Source: Gemmatimonadota bacterium (lineage in GTDB: Bacteria > Latescibacterota > UBA2968 > UBA8231). Taken from it: 64,000 nt of DNA. The position numbers were made by a program, and so were the translations under genes. A model generated the notes under the pieces. That model made no database searches. It worked only from the letters and a program-made list of their open reading frames with translations, and had not been told where the DNA came from. Below, piece after piece: positions 52,288 to 61,201 of this stretch. The DNA lies in contig JABHDC010000253.1 in assembly GCA_018673255.1 (NCBI GenBank), forward strand, positions 273,251 through 337,250, read 5' to 3'. Positions within the stretch are counted from its first letter, which is position 1, and the number at the start of each line of letters is the position of its first letter.

Positions 52288-53052
52288 ATGAAGGCGGCAA
52301 GAGAATTGATGGAGAAGGTGGCGGCAGGTCGGGTTACCACAGGGGTGTTGGCGACGGACCACCTGTGGCCTCAGTTGGTGGAATTCCTGCAACTGGCACA
52401 GGTCGACTATCTGATCGCCGACCAGGAGCACGGGACGCATGCCGACACCCTCGTGGCCGAGGTCTGCGCCCTGGGGCGGCAAGTCGACTTTCCGGTGCTG
52501 ATCCGACCCGTCGACTGCGAAACTTCGACGATCCGGCGGGCCATCGATCGGGGGCCCTGTGGGTTGCTGCTGCCCACCGTGGATACAACGGCACAGCTGG
52601 ATCGGGTCCGGGATGCGATCTGGATGCCACCCCGGGGGAATCGCCGGCCTGGTGGCCCTGGGAACTACTGGGTCGACAATTTCGCCTACGACGCGTGGAA
52701 GACGCAGGTGGAAGACGATTTCATCATTCTGCCGCAGATTGAGTCACGTGTGGGACTGGCGAACCTGGATGAGATTGCCACACACGAGATCACGACGGCC
52801 ATGGCGATCGGGCCCTACGATCTGTCCATGGACCTGGGCGTGGGTGGGCAGATGGATCATCCAGACCTGATGGCTGCCACTGAGCAGATCCGCGCCGCAG
52901 CAGAGACTGCGGGGAAATCGATGTGGCGAATCGGTCACGGCCCCACCATGGTGCGCGAGGGATATCACTTCCTCTGTATCGGTGAACCGATGGCGATGCT
53001 GAAGGGGGCTCTGGCTCAACAGCAGCAGGAGACCATCGCCGCTGCCAGTTGA
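52288..53052 (+). CDS. HpcH/HpaI-family aldolase
   Basis: Predicted 254-residue class II (metal) aldolase of the HpcH/HpaI/citrate-lyase beta fold. YLIADQEHGTHADTL (EHG motif with His and the Arg further on), PVLIRPVDC, CGLLLPTVDTTAQLDRVRDA and LPQIESRVGLANLDEIATHEIT carry the metal Glu/Asp and substrate Arg. It should cleave a 2-oxo-3-deoxy sugar acid to pyruvate and an aldehyde, which would follow the enolase-superfamily dehydratase at 23230. The ATG at 52288 has AGGAG upstream. It is divergent from the opine dehydrogenase gene. Confidence 0.88.
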   Translation: MKAARELMEKVAAGRVTTGVLATDHLWPQLVEFLQLAQVDYLIADQEHGTHADTLVAEVCALGRQVDFPVLIRPVDCETSTIRRAIDRGPCGLLLPTVDTTAQLDRVRDAIWMPPRGNRRPGGPGNYWVDNFAYDAWKTQVEDDFIILPQIESRVGLANLDEIATHEITTAMAIGPYDLSMDLGVGGQMDHPDLMAATEQIRAAAETAGKSMWRIGHGPTMVREGYHFLCIGEPMAMLKGALAQQQQETIAAAS

Positions 53053-53055
53053 TTG

Positions 53056-54573
53056 TCAGCCCGGTATCTCTTCCTTGGCTGGCTGCGTCGGCGGATCCGG
53101 TCGTTCGGGCGCGGGGCGGAAGGGCACGAACTGCAGGGCGTAAAGGTCTGCATCGCGTAGCACGAATCGAAGGCGTACCGGACGTCCTGCCAGTGGCCGC
53201 AGGTCACCGCCTGCGGCTGAACGCCAGCGTACCGTGTAGTCGAGGGCATCGCAGAAGATGGGCTCACACTCGTCGAGGCTGTAGCCGGGTATCGCCACGC
53301 CCGATTCGTCCTGAATCTCTACGCGGATGTCGCCGAAGGCACTGGTTTCGGCATTGATCGACAGACTCCCGCCGGAGAAGGTCAGGGGGCGTGTGAGGAT
53401 CTGCCCGCCGTCACAGGGGGCCTGAACCGAAGCGAAACCATCGACGCGAAGTGTATAACGCCGGAAGGCCGTCGATTGTCCCTCCCAGTAGGATTCGGTG
53501 GCCAGCAGACTGATCTCGTCTGGGGCGTCCTCGACTTCGGAGGGCGTCTCATACATCCCCCAGAAGACGAAGTTATCGCCATAGACCCACGACTCGGCCT
53601 GCCTCGGCCCCGGTCGAATGAAAGCCTCCGACCATCGGTGGAAGTTCAAGCCATCGCGCGTGCTCATGAAGACGGCGTCGGTGACGGTCATGCCGTAGCG
53701 CGGGTGATGGGCGCCGCGGTCCAGACGATTCTCGAGTCCGGGAAGATCGAGCATTGGCCCGGACCAACCGCGTTCACAATAACGCATGGGGAAGGCGATG
53801 AAGATGTGGGGGGCGCGGTGATAGGGCTGCACCTGATTCGTATACAGGGCCATGGTTGGACTATCCGGATAGCTGACCCACTCGGGCTCCGGGAAACTCT
53901 CGAAATCAGGGGCCGAGCAGGTGAGGATGTCGCGCACGCCCTCGCGGAAACCGCGGTGATACAGACGGTATTGTGCGCGCTCATCGTCCCAGAATGCCAG
54001 ATTCTGTGAGTCGAAAGCCCCCTCGGTCATGAAGGGCGTTTCACTCTTCAATGCGAAGTGCACACCATCGGCCGAGGTAAGCAGGTAGAGCCCCTTCGGG
54101 GCATTCCCGCGCATGATGATCTTGTAACGTTCGCTGGCAGGACAAGCGGGATTCGAGTCGAGGAACACGGCGGTATGTGCGGGGGATCCTTTTACGCGGG
54201 CGACCATTTCCTCCGTGAGGATCAGATTGTTCGCCGCTGATCCGTCCAGATCGACGATTCCCAATTCGGGTCGGGTCCAATGGATGCCATCGGTGCTCTC
54301 GATCAGACAGAGGGTCTCCCAGGAACGGGCCTCTGCCTCGTGTTCTTTCGAGGCAGGGTGGTATCCGCCGCGGTAGTAACACCGCAGTGTATCCCCATCG
54401 CGCAGGATGCTCTGATAGGCCGAGCCGTGGCCCTCCCAGGGCGCATCAGAGCGGAAGACGATCTCACGGCGTACGGGCTGGTGCAATTGCAGGCGGGCCT
54501 CGCCGCCGAAATGCTCGATCAGATGTTCGTCGATGAACAATTCCCGGCGAGCGCCGATGTCGAGGGCCGTCAT
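53056..54573 (-). CDS. Five-bladed beta-propeller glycosidase-like protein
   Basis: Predicted 505-residue protein with the fold of GH32/GH43-like propellers, common in planctomycetes and related phyla. DGIHWTRPELGIVDLDGS, YKIIMRGNAPKGLYLLTSADGVHFALKS, AFWDDERAQYRLYHRGFREGVRDI and STRDGLNFHRWSEAFIRPGP are blade-like units, with acidic residues in position for catalysis but not proven. There is no signal peptide. A C-terminal beta-sandwich (SLSINAETSAFGDIRVEIQDESG) follows. The ATG overlaps the GalM stop by 4 bases (ATGA). Last gene of a five-gene operon. Confidence 0.75.
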   Translation of the reverse strand: MTALDIGARRELFIDEHLIEHFGGEARLQLHQPVRREIVFRSDAPWEGHGSAYQSILRDGDTLRCYYRGGYHPASKEHEAEARSWETLCLIESTDGIHWTRPELGIVDLDGSAANNLILTEEMVARVKGSPAHTAVFLDSNPACPASERYKIIMRGNAPKGLYLLTSADGVHFALKSETPFMTEGAFDSQNLAFWDDERAQYRLYHRGFREGVRDILTCSAPDFESFPEPEWVSYPDSPTMALYTNQVQPYHRAPHIFIAFPMRYCERGWSGPMLDLPGLENRLDRGAHHPRYGMTVTDAVFMSTRDGLNFHRWSEAFIRPGPRQAESWVYGDNFVFWGMYETPSEVEDAPDEISLLATESYWEGQSTAFRRYTLRVDGFASVQAPCDGGQILTRPLTFSGGSLSINAETSAFGDIRVEIQDESGVAIPGYSLDECEPIFCDALDYTVRWRSAAGGDLRPLAGRPVRLRFVLRDADLYALQFVPFRPAPERPDPPTQPAKEEIPG

Positions 54574-55616
54574 AGCGTGGAGAACCGGTATTCCGTCGCC
54601 TGCCGGTAGGTCTCACCCGGGCGCAGGATGACGGAGGGGAAGTGGTCGTGATTGACGCTATCTGGGAAATGCTGGGCCTCGAGGCAGAAGGCGTGGTGTT
54701 TCTCGTAAACCGCACCTCCCTTGCCGCCGAGTCCATCGAGGAAATTCCCCGTATAGAGTTGCACGGCAGGTTCAGTGGAGAGCATTTCCATCCGTCGCCC
54801 GCGCATGGGTTCGATGACTTCACCCAGGAGGCGGGGGCGGCCATTGGGTTCCCAGCCATCGAAGATGAGACAATCGTCGTAACCACCGGCTTCGAGTTGA
54901 TCGATGCGATCCCCGATCGCGGTGGAGGCCGTGAAGTCGAAGGGGGTTCCTTCCACCAGGGCGATCTCGCCCGTGGGAATGCCGGTCGAATCTCGCACCG
55001 TGTACTGGCTCGACCTCAGTCGCAGGACGTGGTCGTGAATCCGACCCTTGTCGTGTCCTCTCAGCTGGAAATAGGCATGATTGGTGAGATTGATCGGTGT
55101 GGCGCGATCGGTCGTAGCCATGTAGTCGATACGCAGCCCGCTCGCCTTGGTCAGCGTATAACGCACCTCCACGTTGACCTGCCCGGGGTAACCATCCTCG
55201 CCATCGGGGCTCACGTGGGTGAGACGGACACCGAGGCCCTCGAGGCTGTCCTCGACCTCACCGTGCCACAGGGCACGCTGGAAGCCGCCTTCGCCACCAT
55301 GCAGGTGATTCGGGGGATTATTGATTGCCAGCTGGTAGTCGACGCCATCCAGGTGAAAGCGTCCACCGGCGATGCGGTTGGCGAAGCGTCCCACGATCAC
55401 GCCCAGTGAGCCGCCCTTCGTCTGATACTCCTCGAGGGTATCGAAGCCAAGCACGATATCTGCCGGTTCGCCGAAGCGATCCGGCGTGCTGACGCCGATA
55501 AGAGTGGCGCCGTATTCGGTGATCCGGACGACGGTGCCGCGGTCATTGGCGAGCGTGAAGAGGGCGACGTCGTTGCCGTCGATGGTACCGAAGGTGTCAC
55601 GGGAAACGGATGTCAT
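54570..55616 (-). CDS. galM: Aldose 1-epimerase (mutarotase)
   Basis: Predicted 348-residue enzyme that interconverts alpha and beta anomers of aldoses. The catalytic His-Glu pair is visible: His in NLTNHAYFQL and Glu in FCLEAQHFPDS; GVIVGRFANRIAGGRF and PPNHLHGGEGGFQRALW are also hallmark stretches. There is no signal peptide. It is the fourth gene of an operon with PhyH and a propeller protein, which supports a role in sugar catabolism. ATG at 55616 lies 6 bases after the previous stop. Confidence 0.93.
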   Translation of the reverse strand: MTSVSRDTFGTIDGNDVALFTLANDRGTVVRITEYGATLIGVSTPDRFGEPADIVLGFDTLEEYQTKGGSLGVIVGRFANRIAGGRFHLDGVDYQLAINNPPNHLHGGEGGFQRALWHGEVEDSLEGLGVRLTHVSPDGEDGYPGQVNVEVRYTLTKASGLRIDYMATTDRATPINLTNHAYFQLRGHDKGRIHDHVLRLRSSQYTVRDSTGIPTGEIALVEGTPFDFTASTAIGDRIDQLEAGGYDDCLIFDGWEPNGRPRLLGEVIEPMRGRRMEMLSTEPAVQLYTGNFLDGLGGKGGAVYEKHHAFCLEAQHFPDSVNHDHFPSVILRPGETYRQATEYRFSTL

Positions 55617-55622
55617 ATCGTC

Positions 55623-56504
55623 TCAGCTCTGCATTGCCTGTTGGGCCTTCTGAACTTCGAGAAGGACGTCATCATCGGAAGCGAAGCGCTTGTAGATCAT
55701 GCGCACGCGGAAGGTGAAATCACGGCCGGGCATGTACTCCCCCTCAGGGATGATCCACTCAAAGTCCCACGCGGGGCAACTTCGATCCGGCAACGTGCCG
55801 ACGCCACCCCCTGATGGCGAGGAGAAGAAGCGCAGCCATTGGGGCTGATCGAAGACGAAGAGCAGGACCATGTCACCGATGCGGCCGTAGTAGAAGGGCT
55901 CATCAAAACGGAAGGGCGCACGATGCCAGTGGAAGGGGCGACTTCCACTTGAGGATGGCCATCTTTCCAGTTCATCATCATCGATGAAGGAGGGCGCCAC
56001 ATTGCTGTGGATCCCGTGTCGTGGCGGGATGTAGCGGAACCAGTCGCCATCAGACAGAAAGTGCAGGCGCGGGTCGTCGGGGCAGTTCATGTAGTTGCAC
56101 CACGAGACCTCGCGGAAGCTGCAACCGGGTGCGCGCAGGTCCGCTTCGTCACACAGGGTCAGTTCGTGGTGGATCGTGTAGGGCGCTTCCACCCGATACA
56201 GGGCCCGGGTACGGCTCTGGCGCTGTCGATCTGGTTCACGTGCCAGCACGGCAGAGGTGGCGTCGAGTTCCTCGAGGAAGGTGCGACGGCCCCGCAATTC
56301 ACCGGGTAGCAGACCGGCAAAGCTGTTGCCGAAGGTATTGAAGACGCGGTGGCGCGACGTCAGCGACCACAAGCCACAATACTGCGTGCCACCGACCCCA
56401 TTGCGCACACCATCACCGACGACAGCCTGCAGGTCGCCAGCCTGGATGAGGTGGCTGTGGACCGGTAGCAGGCCCACCATCGATCGTGGTTCCCAGTCAC
56501 TCAT
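55623..56504 (-). CDS. Conserved hypothetical protein, sugar-operon associated
   Basis: Predicted 293-residue cytosolic protein without a domain I can name. It is rich in aromatic residues and His (HSHLIQAGDLQAVVGDG, WSLTSRHRVFNTFGNSFAGL, IHHELTLCDEADLRAPGCSFREVSWCNYMN, PAWDFEWIIPEGEYMPGRDFTFRVRMIYK), a pattern seen in beta-sandwich, galactose-mutarotase-like or hydrolase folds. Its place between PhyH and GalM suggests sugar metabolism. Start ATG at 56504 (MSDWEPRSM) is taken; two in-frame ATG lie upstream. Function unknown. Confidence 0.65.
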   Translation of the reverse strand: MSDWEPRSMVGLLPVHSHLIQAGDLQAVVGDGVRNGVGGTQYCGLWSLTSRHRVFNTFGNSFAGLLPGELRGRRTFLEELDATSAVLAREPDRQRQSRTRALYRVEAPYTIHHELTLCDEADLRAPGCSFREVSWCNYMNCPDDPRLHFLSDGDWFRYIPPRHGIHSNVAPSFIDDDELERWPSSSGSRPFHWHRAPFRFDEPFYYGRIGDMVLLFVFDQPQWLRFFSSPSGGGVGTLPDRSCPAWDFEWIIPEGEYMPGRDFTFRVRMIYKRFASDDDVLLEVQKAQQAMQS

Positions 56505-56566
56505 GGCCACCATTATGAGGCGTGAACCAGTGGGCAGCAAATGGGGCGCTAAGCCCCGGGTGTGTG

Positions 56567-57643
56567 TCAGGCACTGCGCAGCACTTCAGACCAGTCGCGC
56601 CAGATGTCGAGATTGGTCTCATCCACGACGAGCGGATCGGGCAAGGCAGCCGGTGTCTTCATGAAGCCGTAGATCGTCGCCTGCCGGATGACGTCGTCGG
56701 AGCAATTCCGCCCTGCCATGTGCAGAATCTTCGTGTGCCAGAGCACGACCGTACCCGCTGGACCGTGACAGTCGACGGGGGCCGTATCCGCTTTGATCTG
56801 CCCGATGACGGGATCTGTGTAACCGCCCGCCTTGCGATCGGCCAGATGGTCGTCCGTGTGTTTCTCGCCCTCGAGAAAGGCCCGCCACTGCTCCTCCCAG
56901 ACCCTCGTGTGACTGCCCGGCCACACGGTGAATCCACCCGACGCGGGTGGCAGATCGTCGGTATAGGCGGCGATCTGAAGCTTCCACCGACCATAACAGG
57001 CGCCGTCTGAATGGGCACTGGGATAGTCGGGCCCGAGATCCGGACTGCCGGGCAGCGTGCAGTAGAGACCGCGGGTGCCCTGGCCATTGAGCCAGATCGG
57101 TCCGGTGGCCGGTAGTTGCACGACGTCCTCGGTCGTGAAGGAACCCTTCTCGGGTCGGCCACCCGTGTCCCCCATATGGCTGGACAGACCCTTCACGACA
57201 TCATCGCTCATGAAACACGAACCAGTGGTTATGCCATCCTCGTTCAGTCCGGCCGGCCAGACGACGGTCTGCTCACCCAGCAGTTGCTCGGCCACCTGCC
57301 ACATTGCACGAGGTGCCAGGTTGAGGATGGGCTCCTCGACACCATTGCGGATGACGAAGCGGTTGCCCTTGCCTGAGAAGTAGGGCTCGCCACCGCCGTC
57401 GGGTCGGGTGGCGGCCAGCCGCGCGTGCTCCTCGTCGGTGATCGGACCCCACGTGGTCGGGTCGTCGCGCTTCATTCGAGGCAGATGGTTGGCAATGGTC
57501 TCCCACATCTCATCGCGGGCTTGTCGGCAGAGATCAGGATCAAGAGCCCCCGGCAGGACGAGATAACCGTCACGTTTGAATGAGGTGATCTGGTCTGATG
57601 TCAGCAGGGCAACCTGCGTTGTGCCGGCGAGAGATGGGGTCAT
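56567..57643 (-). CDS. Phytanoyl-CoA dioxygenase (PhyH)-family oxygenase
   Basis: Predicted 358-residue Fe(II)/2-oxoglutarate-dependent oxygenase. The iron ligands are likely HSD in YPSAHSDGACYGRWKLQ and the distal His in VVLWHTKILHMAGRNCSDD; the Arg that binds 2-oxoglutarate may be in NCSDDVIRQATI. The N-terminal FKRDGYLVLPGALDPDLCRQARDE is the standard start. PhyH proteins are very expanded in Latescibacterota, Poribacteria and planctomycetes. ATG at 57643 overlaps the membrane gene stop (ATGA). Substrate unknown, perhaps a modified sugar or organic acid. Confidence 0.87.
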   Translation of the reverse strand: MTPSLAGTTQVALLTSDQITSFKRDGYLVLPGALDPDLCRQARDEMWETIANHLPRMKRDDPTTWGPITDEEHARLAATRPDGGGEPYFSGKGNRFVIRNGVEEPILNLAPRAMWQVAEQLLGEQTVVWPAGLNEDGITTGSCFMSDDVVKGLSSHMGDTGGRPEKGSFTTEDVVQLPATGPIWLNGQGTRGLYCTLPGSPDLGPDYPSAHSDGACYGRWKLQIAAYTDDLPPASGGFTVWPGSHTRVWEEQWRAFLEGEKHTDDHLADRKAGGYTDPVIGQIKADTAPVDCHGPAGTVVLWHTKILHMAGRNCSDDVIRQATIYGFMKTPAALPDPLVVDETNLDIWRDWSEVLRSA

Positions 57644-58800
57644 GATCTTCCTCTTCGTTTCTGTGAGATTGACAGGATGACGGTGCTCACGACGGTCACG
57701 ACGAACATCAGTATGGCCACAGAACTGATCATGGCACCCCAGGTCTGCCCCGTGCGCCAGTCGATCAGATCGCCGAGCAGACGCAGGAGCAGGCCACCAT
57801 TCAAGACCAGAAGGGGCAGATAGAACGCCCGGTGGAATGTGATGGGTATTCCCAGGACGGCGGGGAAGACGAGGGGGCCATGGCCGAAGATCATGGCCAG
57901 GACGAAGCCGATGGTGAAGGCGTGAATGGTCGCATCATAGATGGGCCCGACGATCAATGCATCAGGACCGGCCGGATGCACGATGGCGATCAGGGCCACG
58001 GCGCCACCGAAGGCAAGCCAGCCGTAGCCGACCAGGAGAGCCACAGCGACGTAGCGGTGTAGCCCAGGCTGTTTCAGGGCGCGACGGGCCATATCGAAAT
58101 GCATCAGCCAGGCCGCGATGGCAAGCATACCCAACCCCAGAATCGCGTCACCCAAACCCAGCATCCGCGCACCGTGAGATGGCAGCACGGACAGGGCATA
58201 CTGGCCGTAGCTCTTCACGAGGATCCCGCAGACAAACAACGACAAACCACCAAGGAACCCGGCGTAGGCGCTGACGGACAGCTGCAGGAGACGACTGAGT
58301 TCGAGGCGTTCACCGGCGATCGTGAACAACAGGAAACCCATCCACCAGGGTGTGACCGCATACAGAGGCCAGCCGTGCCACCACAGGCCATTGCCGATGG
58401 TCCACAGGACCGCCCCAATGGTGATGATGGTCTGGTGAATGGTGAATTGCCGAGCCAGGAAAGGGAGCAATGCCGTCGACAATAGCGCGCTGCCGGCGGT
58501 GATGAGGCCGATGGCGAACACCGGTGGCGCACCCGCGATCAGGGACAGGCCGCCGATCCCCGTGAGCAGTGGCCCCAGGTATCCGCGGAAGTGTCCCAGG
58601 GCAACGGCACGTTCCAGGCCGATCAGTGTACCCAGGAAGCCGCTGATCATCAGGCCGCCATGCAGACCGGCACGGGCCGGTGTATCCATCAACGGGACTG
58701 ACCAGTCCAGTCGGGCCAGACCGGCGGCTACGCCCGTCAGCAGCAGTGCCATTGCACTGGCAAGCACCGGGAAGCGCAGGAGGGCGAGCCATTTCATCAA
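57640..58800 (-). CDS. Multi-pass membrane protein, NnrS-like
   Basis: Predicted 386-residue membrane protein with about 11-12 hydrophobic segments. HGGLMISGFLGTLIGLERAVALG after the first helix and conserved His in FTIHQTII, TIHAFTIGFVLAMIFGHGPLVF and ITFHRAFYL resemble the NnrS/haem-binding membrane family, where His line the membrane. Function in NnrS is nitric-oxide or nitrite related, but no such genes are near. ATG at 58800 (or one codon later). It leads the operon with PhyH, hypothetical, GalM and propeller genes. Confidence 0.65.
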   Translation of the reverse strand: MMKWLALLRFPVLASAMALLLTGVAAGLARLDWSVPLMDTPARAGLHGGLMISGFLGTLIGLERAVALGHFRGYLGPLLTGIGGLSLIAGAPPVFAIGLITAGSALLSTALLPFLARQFTIHQTIITIGAVLWTIGNGLWWHGWPLYAVTPWWMGFLLFTIAGERLELSRLLQLSVSAYAGFLGGLSLFVCGILVKSYGQYALSVLPSHGARMLGLGDAILGLGMLAIAAWLMHFDMARRALKQPGLHRYVAVALLVGYGWLAFGGAVALIAIVHPAGPDALIVGPIYDATIHAFTIGFVLAMIFGHGPLVFPAVLGIPITFHRAFYLPLLVLNGGLLLRLLGDLIDWRTGQTWGAMISSVAILMFVVTVVSTVILSISQKRRGRS

Positions 58801-58913
58801 GAATTACACCTTCACACGTGAGTGACAGCGGTAGTGCAGCGGATTGCTCATCTTCAGGGACCTGAATAGGTTCGACTGACCAACCAAAACGCGCCATCAC
58901 AGGAGAAAGCAAC

Positions 58914-59102
58914 ATGGGTACCGAATCCAGCACAGAAGCCTGCTTCAACTGCACCGCACCGGAGACCCGCTCGCCCCTCATCAGTCTGCGCTTCGCCGGA
59001 CAGCCGATCTGGATCTGCCCGCAGTGCATGCCCGTCCTCATTCACGACACGGCGAAGCTGGCTGAGAAGCTGAGCCAGATGACCGACGGATCCAGCCAGT
59101 AG
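58914..59102 (+). CDS. Zinc-ribbon microprotein
   Basis: Predicted 62-residue protein. Two CxxC pairs (ACFNC and ICPQC, 23 residues apart) form a zinc-ribbon; the C-terminus is a short amphipathic helix (HDTAKLAEKLSQM). AGGAGA lies about 7 bases upstream of the ATG at 58914, and it is divergent from the NnrS-like gene, so it is a real gene. It resembles small iron- or zinc-binding adaptor proteins; function unknown. Confidence 0.75.
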   Translation: MGTESSTEACFNCTAPETRSPLISLRFAGQPIWICPQCMPVLIHDTAKLAEKLSQMTDGSSQ

Positions 59103-59165
59103 AATAGCAGATCTGCCGCCGGACACACGACACCCGGGCACGTCCGGATCTGCATACCCGATCTC

Positions 59166-60074
59166 CTACATGAGTGAGTGGCTCTGCAGGAAGGCCTTGA
59201 GTTTCGTCATGTCCGCGTCCGTCAGATCGGGCAGCGGCTTGCGGCGCCACCGGCCGCAGATGCCGGCCAGTTCCAGCAGGGCGTGCTGCGCCGCGTCACC
59301 ACCGGCCGGGTAGGCCGAGTAGAGATGGTCGACAAGGGGCATGTCATAGTCGCGGATGACGCCAGCGGCAGCCGTCAGATCGCCCTTCTCGATTGCCCCC
59401 CAGTACGTGTGGGCGATTTCGGGCCTGAAGGTCATGTAGATGGACATGTACCCATCACAACCGTAGGGGTGCATGTCCATGTGCGTCTGTTTCTGGCCGC
59501 CGGCGAAGATGGCCCACCGGTCATGGGCGGCCAGACAGGCCTTTCGGGCGAAGACCGAGTTGAAGTCCTCCTTGAAGCCGACGACGTTGGGGGCCTTCTC
59601 CAGCAGGATGTTCACCGCTTCCAGTGCCGGTTTCACGCCGGCTGCGCCCAGTGACCCGCTCAGGATGAAGAGTGGCAGCACCTGACTGGCGGCCGTGTAG
59701 AACTCAACCAACTCGGCCACCGTGGTGCCGCGAATGGGTGGCACTGCGATGTAGGCGTCGGCCCCGACCGACCGAGCATACTCGCCGAATTCCAGGGTCT
59801 TGCCGGTCCACCAGAAATCCCCGGCGGCGATGAAGAGGGCGCGATCATCGATGTGTTCGGCTGTTACCCGCGTCAGCTCCGCGATCTCGTCATCTGTCAG
59901 GGCCACGTACAGGCTGTCGCCCGGTGTGTACAGGAGGGCGCTGGTACCGGCGTCGATGGCGTAGTCCACGAACCGGCGAAGGCCCTCGAAGTCTATCTCA
60001 CCATCCTGGGTGAACGGTGTGTTGATGGATACTACCGGGCCGGTGACTTGCTGGCGGAAGTATTCAGTGTCCAT
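59166..60074 (-). CDS. DapA/NanA-family lyase (class I aldolase)
   Basis: Predicted 302-residue (beta/alpha)8 enzyme forming a Schiff base with pyruvate-type substrates. The catalytic Lys is in NVVGFKEDF, and the N-terminal INTPFTQDGEIDFEGLRRFVDYAIDAG and the YTPGDSLY loop fit the family, with GT replaced by GD at the active site region. Residues of true DapA are not all present, so a 2-keto-3-deoxy acid aldolase or N-acetylneuraminate lyase-like role is as likely. ATG at 60074. Stands alone. Confidence 0.85.
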   Translation of the reverse strand: MDTEYFRQQVTGPVVSINTPFTQDGEIDFEGLRRFVDYAIDAGTSALLYTPGDSLYVALTDDEIAELTRVTAEHIDDRALFIAAGDFWWTGKTLEFGEYARSVGADAYIAVPPIRGTTVAELVEFYTAASQVLPLFILSGSLGAAGVKPALEAVNILLEKAPNVVGFKEDFNSVFARKACLAAHDRWAIFAGGQKQTHMDMHPYGCDGYMSIYMTFRPEIAHTYWGAIEKGDLTAAAGVIRDYDMPLVDHLYSAYPAGGDAAQHALLELAGICGRWRRKPLPDLTDADMTKLKAFLQSHSLM

Positions 60075-60557
60075 GCGTGGGTCAATCTCGGGTTGTAGGT
60101 CTCCGTGATGAGGGCAATGTAGACAAGGAACTGTGGCAGATCACCTGATGGACCGGACAGAGCCCCGGGGGACCGGTGCGGACGTGCCTTTTGAGTGCCC
60201 AGGGGTTGTGGGCATACGCGCTGCGACCGTATGAGTCTGCACGTCGAGTGGACTCCACAGGAGGCGAGGGTTCGGCTCCCGCCTCTTTGCAAGAAGCAGA
60301 AGTCACCATAGAGAGGAGCCCAGCCCGAGGAGAACAGCGGGGCTGTGGCCTTCGCCTTCAGGGACTGCATGCGGTGGCTCGATCGCCCTATCTGATCGGC
60401 ACCTGGTGTTGAGGCAGCCGAAGAGCCGGGCTTGCATTCGTTCGCACAATCCGACGACGAACGCGATGCCGTGGGCTGGGTCCGCGTATGTGATTGGGAG
60501 ACAATCGAACGCTCCTCGAGTCGCGGAACGCCGCGACCCTCTTCCTCCCGCCGGCAA
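60075..60557. other. 483-base region without a gene; possible structured RNA inside
   Basis: Lies between the DapA-like and lipoprotein genes, both on the minus strand. Open frames are not convincing as proteins. It holds a stretch of adjacent hairpins at 60196-60290 reported separately. Confidence 0.5.
60196..60290 (+). ncRNA. Candidate structured RNA with tRNA-like T-arm motif
   Basis: Read on the plus strand, several stems follow each other: TGCCCA/TGGGCA (60196-60201 with 60209-60214), CATACG/CGTATG (60213-60218 with 60228-60233), GAGTC/GACTC (60233-60237 with 60251-60255) and GAGGCG/CGCCTC (60261-60266 with 60280-60285), the last enclosing GGGTTCGGCTCCC, a T-arm-like loop, and followed by TTT. 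No anticodon stem or matching acceptor strand is found, so it is not an ordinary tRNA. It could be a novel ncRNA, a leader or a decayed tRNA-like element. Confidence 0.35.
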
Positions 60558-61160
60558 TCAGCATCCAGTGCGCTCCGTGACCTCAAGCGTGATTGCATTC
60601 TCGCCGATCAAGCGCGATCTGAGAATCACATCGGCATTCTGTACGTAATCTGCCCAGGGCAACTCCGGGACCTGACCTGCGATGCCTTGGGGAAATACGA
60701 GGTGAGGGCCGCCGCTGGTCAGCACGACACGGTTGGTGACGCCCTCTGGATCAACGGGAAAACCACCGGCCGTGAGACTCAAGATCCCATCTGACGATAA
60801 GTCCCACCAGATCGCGCCCTGCTTCTCGTCACGGAATACCAGGATGACGGTACGTCGGTAGTCCCCGTCCGGGGAAACTGCACTGCTGGAGAAATGGACA
60901 CGGTATTCGGCCTCGCTCGTGCGGATGATCGCATCGTTGCCAGCGGTCAACACGAGAATCTCCGAGTCTCGAACACCATCGCCGCACGTGGCTGTGATGT
61001 TCACTTTCACCGTCTTGACCGCCGAGGAACTGAAAAGGCGGTCATCTTCTCCGCCATCCTCAGGAGTTGAGCACGCAGCGAGGGACAGGAAACTGAGAAC
61101 GAGCGCGCACCTCATGTGGCTGAGCAAGCCCAGGCCTGCTTCTGTCCGGTTGGTCTTCAT
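60558..61160 (-). CDS. Hypothetical lipoprotein
   Basis: Predicted 200-residue lipoprotein: MRCALVLSFLSLAACS holds a clear lipobox (LAAC) ending near residue 30. The mature part is beta-rich (KVNITATCGDGVRDSEILVLTAGND, YRVHFSSSAVSPDGDYRRTVILVFRD) with two Cys that could pair. No family recognised. The ATG at 61160 is used; an ATG 15 codons later (61115) directly before the signal is equally possible. It lies downstream of the large propeller gene and is probably co-transcribed with it. Confidence 0.65.
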   Translation of the reverse strand: MKTNRTEAGLGLLSHMRCALVLSFLSLAACSTPEDGGEDDRLFSSSAVKTVKVNITATCGDGVRDSEILVLTAGNDAIIRTSEAEYRVHFSSSAVSPDGDYRRTVILVFRDEKQGAIWWDLSSDGILSLTAGGFPVDPEGVTNRVVLTSGGPHLVFPQGIAGQVPELPWADYVQNADVILRSRLIGENAITLEVTERTGC

Positions 61161-61201
61161 CGCTCTGCCTGATCTTCTGTGCGTCTGGTCACTCAGCCTG
61201 C

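Noticed and set aside
60120..60300. tRNA-Sec or tmRNA at the T-arm-like motif
   Set aside because: No UCA anticodon loop, no pairing acceptor strand and a G where the T-loop has invariant A; reported only as an unidentified structured RNA.
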